36,282 bases of DNA from Chloroflexota bacterium. Lineage in GTDB: Bacteria; Chloroflexota; Anaerolineae; CG2-30-64-16. The stretch covers positions 1-36,282 of the forward strand of contig JAPLHB010000129.1 of NCBI GenBank assembly GCA_026389845.1. Reading direction: 5' to 3'. A program made the translations under genes and the position numbers. Below are positions 10,282-19,000 of this stretch, one piece after another (within the stretch, counting starts at the first letter, position 1; the number at the start of each line of letters is the position of its first letter). Under the pieces are notes generated by a model, which did no database searches, was not told the origin of the DNA, and worked only from the letters and a program-made list of their open reading frames with translations.

Positions 10282-13200
10282 ATGATGATGAGACGCACAA
10301 CATGGTTTCGCCTGGGTACGGCAGCAGCCGTCGCCGGCCTGTTGCTCCTGGCCCTGATGATGGTCGCGATGGCCGCGCCGCAGGTCATCATCATGTTCGA
10401 CCAGTGGCCGGAGCCACCGGTTAGCGCCCGGCCCGGCATGGCCGAGGTCTTCACCTGGACCGTCACCGCGGTCACTGACACGCCCGACCGCGTCGAGTTC
10501 AAGATCATGGACCCCGACGGCCTGGTGATCGTCACGCAGACCTATCCCTACACCTCCGGTTTTGCCGTGACCTACCCATACACCATCCCAGCCTCTCCGA
10601 AAGAGGGCGGCTATCTGGCCGAGGTGCGCTATTTCTCGATCGAAGGCGGTAGCCTGCCGCGCGCCTACTACGGCCGCTCGTTCTACGTCGCCAACCGCGG
10701 CAACCTCCACGTCTTCAAGTTCGATGACTTCAACGGGAACGGCGTTCAGGATCCGGGCGACCAACCCGTGCAAGGCGTCATCGTTCGCATGTTGACACCC
10801 TTCGGCGACGAGTTCGGCCAACTCACCGCCGCGAACGGCGTGGCCGAATGGTTGAACATCCCCGTGGGCAGCTATCGCGTCACCGAGACCGTGCCCGCTG
10901 GCCGCCAGCCGACCCTGCCCCCCACCGCGACCGTAACGGTGACGCTCGATGCCACAACCTACATCACCTTCGCCAACCGCATCCCGCCCAGCAGCGTTCT
11001 GGGGCTGGTCTGGCACGACGCGAACGGCAACGGGCTGGCTGACCCCGGCGAGACCGGCCTGCCCAACATCACCGTGCGCCTCTACGGAGACACGAACGGC
11101 AACGGCTTGCGTGACCCTGGCGAGCCGCTGGCGATGCAGACCAGCAGCGACGCTACGGGCGCGTACACCTTGTCGCTGGTACACGCCGGCAACTACGTGG
11201 CCGGCGTGGATCTGACCGATCCTGACCTGCCCATCGGCTACGGCGTCGTGGGGCTGGCCGAGCAGGCCGTGACCGGCTTGGCGGCCGGCGAGGCGCGCAC
11301 GGTCAACTTCGGCTTCGACGACACCGGCATCGTGAGCGGCCGGGTTTGGAATGACGTCAACGGCAACGGCTTGATCGAGCCAGGCGAAGCCGCTCTGGCG
11401 GGTATCGGCGTCTGCCTGTACGTGGACGTGGCCGGCAACGGGCAGGTGGATCTCGGCGACCCGTTGGTCGCCTGCAGCGATAGCGGCCCCAGCGGCAGCT
11501 ATAGCTTCACCGGTCTGGCCCCCGGCCCCTACGTGGTGGACGTTGACCAGGCTGACCCGGGCCTGCCGGCCGGCTACGTGCGCACGACGACCGACCCCGT
11601 CGGCATCATCCTGGTGCCGGGCGAAAGTCTGACGGTCAATTTCGGCTTCCGCCAGCCGCCGACGCCCACGCCGACCGCGACGCCGACTTCGACACCCACT
11701 TCAACGCCGACCGCGACACCCACTTCAACGCCGACCGCGACGCCGACCGCGACGCCGACCGCGACGCCGACGGTGACGGCCACGGCGACGGCCACGGCGA
11801 CGCCGTCGAACTCCTGCATTATCGGCCAGAAGGTGGACGATCTGCACGTGGGACTGCCAGGGTGGACGATCCACGTCCGGCCGCGCGACGCTCAGGCGCC
11901 GGTCTACACGGCCATCACCGACGGCAGCGGCGACTTCCACTTCGCCGGGCTGACGGCGGGCTGGTGGACCGTTTGGGAAGAGATGCAGCCTGGCTGGGCG
12001 CCCGTCACTTCGGCCATTTTCGACGTGGAACTGCTCCCTGGCCCGGTCTGCGCCGAGGTGCGCTTCAAGAACCGCCAGGCGTGCGCGCTGGATCTTTACG
12101 AGCCTGACGACACGGCCGGCGCAGCCCGCCTGGTCCTGCCGAACGGCATCCTGCAGAAACACACGCTGGAGCCGCCGGCCGACCAGGACTGGATGGCGTT
12201 CGACGCTCACGCCGGTTGGGTCTACACGTTGCGCACCGATAATTTGCTCGGCTCCACCGACACCGAGCTGACCCTCTACAGCACGGACGGCAGCACGCCG
12301 CTGGAATACAGCGACGACATCGTGCCCGGCGCCGACCCGCGGTCGCGGATCGTCTGGCGCGCGCCGGCCAACGGGCGCTACTTCGCCCGCGTCCGCGATT
12401 ACTACCAGAGCGGCGCGCGCGGCTGCCTGGCCTACGACTTCATCGTGACTGTGCAGGCCTTCAACTACCTGCCGATGATCGTGAACCCGGCCGCACCCAC
12501 GCCCACGCCGACGCCGACCCGCACGGCTACGCCCACCTTCACGCCCACGCGGACGGTCACGCCGACGCCGACGGCCACCCGCCGCCCCATTGTCACCCTG
12601 CCTGACATCGTCATTCCCGGCCTGGACCACCCGAAAGGGATCGGCGTTGACGAGAGCTATCACCTGCTCTACGTCGCCAGCCGCGGCAACAGCACGATCT
12701 ACCAGTATGATCCGATCATGGCCTGGGTGCTCCACGCCATTCCGACCGGCAGCCAGCCGTTCGGCGTGGGGGTGAACTCGACCACGCACAAGGTCTACGT
12801 GGCGAACTTCGCGGGCGACAGCCTGACGGTCATCAACGGCAGCACCGGGGGGGTGGTGCGGACGATCTCGTTTGCACCCTACGGCGAGCCGACCTACGTG
12901 GCGGTCAACCCCGTGACCAACCGCGTCTACGTGCCGCTGCACGACGGCGGCCGGCTGGCGGTGATTGACGGCGCCTCGGACACGCTGCTGACCACCCTGG
13001 ATCTGGGCGCCGGCGGCGCGTTCGGCATCGCGGTGGATCCGACCCTGAACCGCGTCTACGTCTCATGCCGCGACGCGCAGCTTGTCCGGGTGGTGGATGG
13101 CGCCACCAACGGCATTCTCTGGGGCCAGACCGCCTATCCCGGCGGCATCCCCTACGCGCTGGGGATTGACCCCGGCCTGGGCCGCCTCTACGTCTCCTTC

Positions 13201-13533
13201 GCCCCCGACCCAGCGGACTCGACCCAGCCGCGGCAGGTGCTTGTCTACCGCATCCCGACCACCGGGCCATCACTGCTGAGCACCGTCCACGTGGGCCAGG
13301 GTGGACCGGACGGCGGCGGCGGGATCGCGGCGAACCCGGACACGCACCACGTCTTCGTGACCAACAGCCTGGAGGATTCTGTTACCGTGTTCGACGGGGT
13401 GACGCTCATGGTCATCACCACCGTCCCGGTGGGCGACGATCCGATGGGCGTGGCCGTTGACCCCGGCCTGAGCTACGCCTTCGTGGGCAACCGCAACAGC
13501 AACAACGTGACGGGGATTCCTGACGTGTATTAG
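10282..13533 (+). CDS. Secreted SdrD B-like / PPC-like / beta-propeller protein, relative of the giant protein
   Basis: Exported protein of about 1083 aa. Three in-frame ATGs stand at 10282, 10285 and 10288; GGAGG at 10275-10279 is 2, 5 and 8 nt away, so the second or third is the likelier start. A signal peptide (LLLLALMMVAMAAP) occupies residues 1-33. An unassigned beta-rich region follows (about 34-138), then three SdrD B-like domains (about 140-234, 239-350, 351-460) with DxNGNG loops. Next come a Thr-Pro linker (about 460-508), a further Cna-B-type domain starting CIIGQKVDD, a PPC-like domain starting DLYEPDD (about 602-728), a second Thr-Pro linker, and a propeller from HPKGIGVDESYHLLYVASRG to the end (about 777-1083). 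The C-terminal order and the ending GNRNSNNVTGIPDVY match the upstream giant protein, so the two are paralogues differing mainly in repeat number. The molecular role is unknown; surface display is inferred. Confidence 0.9.
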   Translation: MMMRRTTWFRLGTAAAVAGLLLLALMMVAMAAPQVIIMFDQWPEPPVSARPGMAEVFTWTVTAVTDTPDRVEFKIMDPDGLVIVTQTYPYTSGFAVTYPYTIPASPKEGGYLAEVRYFSIEGGSLPRAYYGRSFYVANRGNLHVFKFDDFNGNGVQDPGDQPVQGVIVRMLTPFGDEFGQLTAANGVAEWLNIPVGSYRVTETVPAGRQPTLPPTATVTVTLDATTYITFANRIPPSSVLGLVWHDANGNGLADPGETGLPNITVRLYGDTNGNGLRDPGEPLAMQTSSDATGAYTLSLVHAGNYVAGVDLTDPDLPIGYGVVGLAEQAVTGLAAGEARTVNFGFDDTGIVSGRVWNDVNGNGLIEPGEAALAGIGVCLYVDVAGNGQVDLGDPLVACSDSGPSGSYSFTGLAPGPYVVDVDQADPGLPAGYVRTTTDPVGIILVPGESLTVNFGFRQPPTPTPTATPTSTPTSTPTATPTSTPTATPTATPTATPTVTATATATATPSNSCIIGQKVDDLHVGLPGWTIHVRPRDAQAPVYTAITDGSGDFHFAGLTAGWWTVWEEMQPGWAPVTSAIFDVELLPGPVCAEVRFKNRQACALDLYEPDDTAGAARLVLPNGILQKHTLEPPADQDWMAFDAHAGWVYTLRTDNLLGSTDTELTLYSTDGSTPLEYSDDIVPGADPRSRIVWRAPANGRYFARVRDYYQSGARGCLAYDFIVTVQAFNYLPMIVNPAAPTPTPTPTRTATPTFTPTRTVTPTPTATRRPIVTLPDIVIPGLDHPKGIGVDESYHLLYVASRGNSTIYQYDPIMAWVLHAIPTGSQPFGVGVNSTTHKVYVANFAGDSLTVINGSTGGVVRTISFAPYGEPTYVAVNPVTNRVYVPLHDGGRLAVIDGASDTLLTTLDLGAGGAFGIAVDPTLNRVYVSCRDAQLVRVVDGATNGILWGQTAYPGGIPYALGIDPGLGRLYVSFAPDPADSTQPRQVLVYRIPTTGPSLLSTVHVGQGGPDGGGGIAANPDTHHVFVTNSLEDSVTVFDGVTLMVITTVPVGDDPMGVAVDPGLSYAFVGNRNSNNVTGIPDVY

Positions 13534-13543
13534 AAAAGGCAAA

Positions 13544-13641
13544 GTAGGGGCGGGTTTCTCTGGATCAACGGAGAGCCTGCTGTCGCAGCGTTGCTGCCAT
13601 ACACGGCAGGCCTACGTTAATCAGGGAAAACCCGCCCCTAC
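13544..13641. terminator. Long-loop inverted repeat between convergent genes
   Basis: gtaggggcgggttt at 13544-13557 pairs perfectly with 13628-13641; the right arm is followed by AACTTTT on the plus strand. It starts 10 bp after the propeller gene and overlaps the stop codon of the convergent ThuA-like gene, so it probably terminates both transcripts. The loop contains a further short gcctgc/gcaggc pair. Confidence 0.6.
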
Positions 13642-14363
13642 AACTTTTCCAACGGCTGCTTCCGCTGCCCGAACGTGACGGCCGGCCCTCTGGCCGGCGC
13701 GGCCCAGGCCGCGGCGTTGGCGATCACCCGCCGCACCTCCGGCTGGTAGTAGATCGGGAAGGTCTCGTGGCCGGGGCGGAAGTAGAAGACCTTGCCCGCC
13801 CCGCGGTAGAAGCAGCAGCCGGAACGGAAAACCTCGCCGCCCTGGAACCAACTGACAAACACCAGTTGGTCGGGCGCGGGGATGTCGAACCGCTCGCCGT
13901 ACATCTCGGCGTGGGGAATCTCGAAGTACTCGCCCAGCCCCGCGGCGATGGGATGCCCCGGCTCGACCACCCAGATGCGCTCCCGCTCGCCGGCCTCGCG
14001 CCACTTCAGCTCGCAGGAAGTCCCCATCAGCCGCTTGAAGATCTTGGAGAAGTGGCCGGAATGGAGCACGATCAGCCCCATGCCGGCCCACACCCGACGT
14101 TGCACGCGCTCCACGATCTCGTCTCGCACCTCGCCGTGCGCCATGTGTCCCCACCAGATCAGCACGTCGGTCTGCGCCAGCAGCTCGTCAGTCAGACCGT
14201 GCTCCGGCTCGTCCAGCGTGGCCGTGCGCACCGGAAACCCCTCGGCAGCCAGCCCATCGGCAATCGCCTGGTGAATGCCCTTCGGGTACACCGCGGCCAC
14301 GTCGGCGTGCGCCTTCTCGTGGCGGAATTCGTTCCAGACGGTGATTCGGGGTAGATTTGGCAT
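13638..14363 (-). CDS. ThuA-like (trehalose utilisation) domain protein
   Basis: A 241-aa cytoplasmic protein with the ThuA / class I glutamine amidotransferase-like fold. It opens with an [11 protein letters not shown] strand-loop, followed by the family-typical region [14 protein letters not shown] (about 67-79) and [20 protein letters not shown] (about 96-115). The start is supported by GGAGGA at 14371-14376, 7-8 nt upstream. In rhizobia ThuA works with ThuB, a Gfo/Idh/MocA oxidoreductase, in trehalose and related disaccharide catabolism through keto-sugars; the next gene on this strand is such an oxidoreductase. Many ThuA-domain proteins act on other sugars, so the substrate is not assigned. 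A 7-bp tandem array begins directly upstream of the ribosome binding site. Confidence 0.85.
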   Translation of the reverse strand: MPNLPRITVWNEFRHEKAHADVAAVYPKGIHQAIADGLAAEGFPVRTATLDEPEHGLTDELLAQTDVLIWWGHMAHGEVRDEIVERVQRRVWAGMGLIVLHSGHFSKIFKRLMGTSCELKWREAGERERIWVVEPGHPIAAGLGEYFEIPHAEMYGERFDIPAPDQLVFVSWFQGGEVFRSGCCFYRGAGKVFYFRPGHETFPIYYQPEVRRVIANAAAWAAPARGPAVTFGQRKQPLEKL

Positions 14364-14376
14364 GGTTGTTTCCTCC

Positions 14377-14500
14377 GTGTTGCGTGTTGCGTGGTGCGTG
14401 GTGCGTGGTGCGTGGTGCGTGGTGCGTGGTGCGTGGTGCGTGGTGCGTGGTGCGTGGTGCGTGGTGCGTGGTGCGTGGTGCGTGGTGCGTGGTGCGTGGG
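14377..14500 (-). repeat. Heptanucleotide array upstream of thuA-like gene
   Basis: About 17 tandem 7-bp units, mostly gtggtgc with two gtgttgc units next to the gene, ending just upstream of the GGAGGA ribosome binding site. It would be transcribed as a 5' leader if the promoter lies farther upstream. Confidence 0.9.
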
Positions 14501-14621
14501 GGCCGAAGCATCTCGTTTGCCACCGCGAAACGCTTCGCCAGCCTGAACGCCGTGGCCTGAAATTGGCACCAAGCTGCGACGTTTAGATTGCAGTCTCACC
14601 TCAACCCCGAATCCTTACCTG

Positions 14622-14670
14622 ACGCACCACGCACCACGCAGCACGCACCACGCTTCACGCCTCACGTCCT
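14622..14670 (-). repeat. Degenerate heptanucleotide array at the 3' end of the oxidoreductase gene
   Basis: Seven 7-bp units (acgcacc, acgcagc, acgcttc, acgcctc, acgtcct) run into the coding region; the stop codon (14662-14664) lies within the heptads. The remaining 14501-14621 spacer holds a short gaagc/gcttc pair and no gene. Confidence 0.8.
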
Positions 14671-15666
14671 CACCGGTATCCCTCCCTGCTCCGCCGACTC
14701 CTTGATCGCATCCCACAGCTTCGCCATGCGCAGGCCGACTTCGGGCGGGCAGGGGTTGACCATGCGGCCCGCGCGGACGGCCAGGAACTGCTCCCACACC
14801 CCCAGCGACGCCGGCACGGCCACCTTCCGCAGTTGCTTGCGCCCCGCGCGCTGCATCTCCAGCCGCTCGCCCCAGACGCCGGTGCGCAGGATCGCCTTCT
14901 CGCAGAAGACGCGCACGTCGGACGCGCACGAGGGGATCGCCTCGCCGCAGCCGTGCATCGTGACCAGCGCGCCCGAGGCCAGCCGCGCCATCACCGTGCC
15001 GCGGGTGTCCACCGGCCGGTCGTTGGCGTCGAGCCAGGCGGCCACCTCCACGAAATCCTCGCCGGCCAGGTCGGCCGAGGTGTTGAGCATGTGCGCGCCG
15101 GTGTCGAACAGGAAGCCGCCGCCGGAGACCGCGGGTTCCTGCCGCCACGTGCCGGCCGTGTTCGGCCCCCAATTCTGCCACACCGTCGCGCTGATGCCCC
15201 ACAGCCGGCCCAGCTCGCCGGAGCGGAGCATGGCCACCGCGGTGCGGAGCTGTGGCGACAAGCTGCCCGGAAAAGCCACGACGAGCAGCCGGCCGGTGCG
15301 GTCGCGGGTCGCGATCAGGTTGGTGGCTTCGGCCGCGTTCATCACCATCGGCTTCTCCAGCAGCACGTCCAGCCCGGCCTCCATGCACGCCACCGTCTGG
15401 TCGTGATGAACCGCGTGCGGCGTAACGATGAACGCCGCATCCAGCCGGCCGGCGAAGTCGCGCAGCAGCCGGTCGAGATCCGGCTGGTTGGGCGGCGGCT
15501 CCAGCCCGGCCGCGGTGAACAAGGCCGCGGTCTGGGCGTACTGCTCAATTGACGGCTCGCATGCGGCAAGGATCTCGGTGGTCGCGGCCTGCTGCAGCAT
15601 CGTGCGGACGTGGTGTCGCGCCATGCCGCCGGCGCCGATCAGCGCGACGCGAATGGGTTGGGTCAT
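14662..15666 (-). CDS. Gfo/Idh/MocA-family NAD(P)-dependent oxidoreductase (ThuB-like)
   Basis: 334-aa dehydrogenase of sugar or sugar-alcohol type. An N-terminal Rossmann fold shows [13 protein letters not shown] (about 8-19), the dinucleotide loop. The family EKP motif, with its catalytic-region lysine, is at about 104-106 in [10 protein letters not shown]. The C-terminal part is the alpha/beta substrate domain, including [14 protein letters not shown]. The frame can be extended 43 codons upstream, but ATG 15666 matches the family N-terminus and has AAAGGA about 8 nt before it. Family members oxidise or reduce hydroxyl groups of sugars using NAD(P). Position upstream of a ThuA-like gene on the same strand suggests a ThuA/ThuB-type sugar pathway, but the 298-bp repeat-filled gap makes co-transcription uncertain. 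Confidence 0.88.
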   Translation of the reverse strand: MTQPIRVALIGAGGMARHHVRTMLQQAATTEILAACEPSIEQYAQTAALFTAAGLEPPPNQPDLDRLLRDFAGRLDAAFIVTPHAVHHDQTVACMEAGLDVLLEKPMVMNAAEATNLIATRDRTGRLLVVAFPGSLSPQLRTAVAMLRSGELGRLWGISATVWQNWGPNTAGTWRQEPAVSGGGFLFDTGAHMLNTSADLAGEDFVEVAAWLDANDRPVDTRGTVMARLASGALVTMHGCGEAIPSCASDVRVFCEKAILRTGVWGERLEMQRAGRKQLRKVAVPASLGVWEQFLAVRAGRMVNPCPPEVGLRMAKLWDAIKESAEQGGIPVRT

Positions 15667-15692
15667 GGGATAGGTCCTTTGTTCGGGGGCAA

Positions 15693-15720
15693 GGATTGGG
15701 TATTGGGTATTGCGTTGAAG
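15693..15720 (-). repeat. Short heptad run upstream of the oxidoreductase
   Basis: ggattgg, gtattgg, gtattgc and gttgaag are consecutive 7-bp units, ending 26 bp before the start codon. It is the smallest member of the 7-bp-period group. Confidence 0.5.
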
Positions 15721-15951
15721 ATGGTCCTTCGCCAGGCTGCGGCGTTCAGGCCATAGTGTCGCGCTGCCAGGCCAATGGACCTGAATACGGAACACCAGAG
15801 CCTAAACGCCCTGGCTTGTTCCGGTTGCGCAGCATCCCGATGCTCGGTGGCCAGCCCTGAAAACAAGTATGTAATGCAAGCTGCCAGCTTGCGCCACGCT
15901 TGTAACGCAAGCTTGCGCCACGCTGTGGGCGACAAGCCCGAAAAATCGCGC
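15721..15951. repeat. Palindromic and direct repeats between oxidoreductase and TIR-NACHT genes
   Basis: This gene-free stretch contains an imperfect inverted pair around gccaggctgcggcgttcagg (15730s) and the gcctaaacgccctggc region near 15810. It also has an inverted pair gcaagct/agcttgc (15876-15882 and 15886-15892) and a direct repeat of agcttgcgccacgct (15886-15900 and 15910-15924). No open reading frame with recognisable protein features is present. Confidence 0.5.
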
Positions 15952-15980
15952 GTGTGGGGGGAGCGCCGCTCCCCCCACAC
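15952..15980 (-). terminator. 13-bp perfect GC-rich hairpin downstream of the TIR-NACHT gene
   Basis: gtgtggggggagc (15952-15964) pairs perfectly with 15968-15980 around a 3-nt loop. It lies 64 bp beyond the TIR-NACHT-FGE stop codon on that gene's strand. No U tract follows. It may be a terminator; its position is also compatible with a hairpin 3' of a retroelement variable region. Confidence 0.5.
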
Positions 15981-16003
15981 CCCCCTCCGCGGAGGCGCTC
16001 ACC

Positions 16004-16038
16004 GAGAACAGAGAACAGAGGACAGTGTACAGAGAACA
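16004..16038 (-). repeat. Five heptads just downstream of the TIR-NACHT stop codon
   Basis: gagaaca, gagaaca, gaggaca, gtgtaca and gagaaca are consecutive 7-bp units ending 6 bp from the stop codon. Confidence 0.7.
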
Positions 16039-16044
16039 GCGTGC

Positions 16045-19000
16045 TCACCGAGAACTCCTGGCGACACGAAAACCGTTGCCGTCGCCCCTGTCGTCAGGGT
16101 AGTTCCAGTTACGGGAAGCGCACCGCACGACGTTGCGGTCATTGTACCACGAGCCGCCCCGGAGCACCTTAAAGTCGCCGGTGCGCGGGCCGGTCGGGTT
16201 GGGCGTGATGCGGCCGGCCCGCTGGCGATAGGCGTCCGCGGCGTGCCAATCGCTGCACCACTCCCAAACGTTGCCGGCCAGGTCCAGCACACCTTCGGGG
16301 CTGGCGCCATGGGGAAAGATGCCGACGGGGGTGGCGCGCTCCAGGCGCAGCTCTTTGGAGTTGCAGTGATCGTCGAGCCAGGCGTCGCCCCAGGGGTAGC
16401 GATTGGCCCCCATCCCTGACCCTTCCCCCGTCGCAACGGGGGAAGGGAGACTCCCCTCTCCCGCCGCAGCGGGGGAGGGGCTGGGGGTGGGGGTTGGTCC
16501 CCGCGCCGCGCGCTCCCATTCCGCCTCGGTCGGCAGGCGATAGGTATAGCCGTCGTTCAGGGTCGCGGTCAGCCAGCGGCAATAGGCGGCCGCCTCATAC
16601 CAGGTGACGCCCACCACCGGCTGGTTGAGGCCGGCATAATGGCTGTCATCCCAGTAGGCCGGCCGGTCGCGTTTTCCATCCCACGCAGTCACCTTGCCGT
16701 CCCGCCAGCGGCCGGCCGTGATAGCCTCCTCCCACCAGCCGGCCTCCGCGTAACCGCCGGCCGCGATGAAACGCTCGAACATGGCGTGGGTGGTGGGGAA
16801 ACGCGCCAACTCGAACGTGGCCAGCTCGACCTGGTGGCGCGGCGTCTCGCGAGACCAATCGTTGTCGGTTTCCCGCTTCAACCGCGCCACCTCGGCATCG
16901 TCGCTGCCCATCCAGAAGACACCCGCGGGGATGGGAACGAAGTCGGGCAGCCGCAGGTCGCCGGTGAAGCGCGGGTCGCCCAGGCGGCCCAACACCGCGC
17001 CGGCCTCGATGCGCGCGGTCACGGAGGCGCCCGGCGGGTTCTGCGACAGCACGCGCAGCAGGCGGCGAGCCAGCTCGTCCCGCGCGCTGGCGTGCCAGCC
17101 CACCCGCCGCGGCGGGATCTCCAGCAGGGCGCGGCCGGCCCAGGCCAGACCCCAGGCGGTCGCGTCGCCGTCCCCCGGCAGCCTGCCCAGCTCGTCCAGC
17201 AGGAAGCGGCGGGCCTGCTCCGACTGCTTCAGGAGGGAGCCGGCCATCAGCAGGAAGACCTCCTGCCACCAGCTTTGCCCGGCATAGGCCCGCAGGAAGC
17301 CGCGCCACTCGTCGGTGTTGCTGCGCACGTTCTCGACCAGGTAGCTGGCGGCCAGGAACTCCTGCACGGTCAGGTGGTCGCCGAAGCTGTAGCCTCCGGC
17401 GTGGGGATAGAGCAGCCCACTCCGCTCGGCCATGAAGGCCAGGAACTCGGCCGCCTCGCGCTCGGCCCGGCGGCGCACCTGGCGCTCGTCGCCGCTCAAC
17501 ATCATGCTTGCGGCCATGCGCGGGGCCAGGATGCGTTTGACCAGGTCATCTTCGTCTACCACCACCAGCGCCTCACGGCCGCGGCCCCCGCGTTCCTTCT
17601 CGGCGCCCAGGTGCGCCTGGTACGCGGCGTAGGTCAGGTAGAAAAGGCGGTCGCCCATGGGCCAGCGTTCGTCGCGCAGGCGTTGCGCCGGCTCAGCGCT
17701 CTCCTCCTCGTGCAGCCGCTCGCCCATCAGCACGTCTACGTAGGCGGCGTACAACTCGGCGCGCTGCTCCGGCAGGTCGCGATCAACGTAGTGGATCAGC
17801 GTGGCCGTCCAGACCATCAACGGCGTCCGCACCATCGCTTGCAGCAGCGGCGCGGCGTCAATGTGCGCGATGAGACGGCGGGTGCGCTCGGCCGTACGGT
17901 CACCATCCGCTTCCAGCCCGGCGTAGAGGCGCGTCACCATGGGCGCCCATTGGTCGCGCGTCAGATCGCGCACCGAGGCCACCTGGAATCGCTCGTCCAG
18001 CCGCGCGGTAGTGCCCGCATAGGCGGCCACCCGTGCGGTGACGAGCAGCCGGTTGCCGGGGAAGGCGCCGGCCAACCGCTCGATGACCTGGCGCACGGCA
18101 ATGCGATGGTCGAAATCGGCCACCTCGTCCAGCGCATCCAGCAACAGCCAGGCACAGCCGGCCCGCACCAGGCGGCCGAGAAAGCCCTTGGGCACACGGC
18201 CGGGGTGCGACCGTGCAAAGTGGTCATCAACAAAGCGCAACAAGCCGTCCACATCGCGCGGATAGGTCCGCGGCTCGGTGGCGCAGGCGTGCTCGAAATC
18301 GCGCAGGGCCACGTAAACCGGCAGCGGCAGCGGATCGGCCATCAGCCCCAACTCCGCGCGGGCCAGACCGGCGTCTCCGCCGGCCAGCACGGTCGCTACC
18401 AGGCGCAGGAGGGTGGTCTTGCCGCACCCGGCCGCGCCGATGAAGACCAGGTGGCCCGGCGCCGCCAGCGTCTCCGCCAGGTTGACGTCGCTCTGGGCCA
18501 GGTCACGCTCTGCCTGCCCCCGCCCGGCCTTCATGGCCAGGTCGGATTCATCCGGCGGCGCTGGCTGGCCGGGGCGAGCCGACTGCACGTCGAAACGCAA
18601 CGGCACGTAAACCCCGGAGCACCCTTCCGCGTCCAGCAACGAGAGGCGCGGCGGCGCCCCGCGCAGTTCGGAGAGTTGGCGGAAGGGACGCGTCTCGGTG
18701 CGACCGCATTGGGCGCGCACGACCTCCAGATAGGCCTTTACTTCGGCAGGGTTGAACAGCCGCCCCAACTCCTGGCCGAGCTCCGACAGGCGCGGCTTAT
18801 CGCGGATCGCGGCCACGATGCGCGGCAGTTCGCTATCCCACGCGTCGGCCTGCGTGAAGTCGGCGTAGGTCAGCATGGCGATGCGGTCGGGCGGCCAGCA
18901 CTCCTGGAGCAGGAGGGGGATCAGCCGGCGGCGGCGGCCGGCGGGATCGCGGGCCTGGGTCAGCAGCGCCTCGAAATCGGCCCACTGGCTCGCGACCCAC

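Noticed and set aside
15667..15795. Extended start for the Gfo/Idh/MocA gene
   Set aside because: The extension precedes the Rossmann motif without similarity, and a good ribosome binding site precedes ATG 15666.
15667..16044. DGR template repeat next to the TIR-NACHT gene
   Set aside because: No near-copy of the FGE 3' end was found in this gap, only palindromes and heptads.
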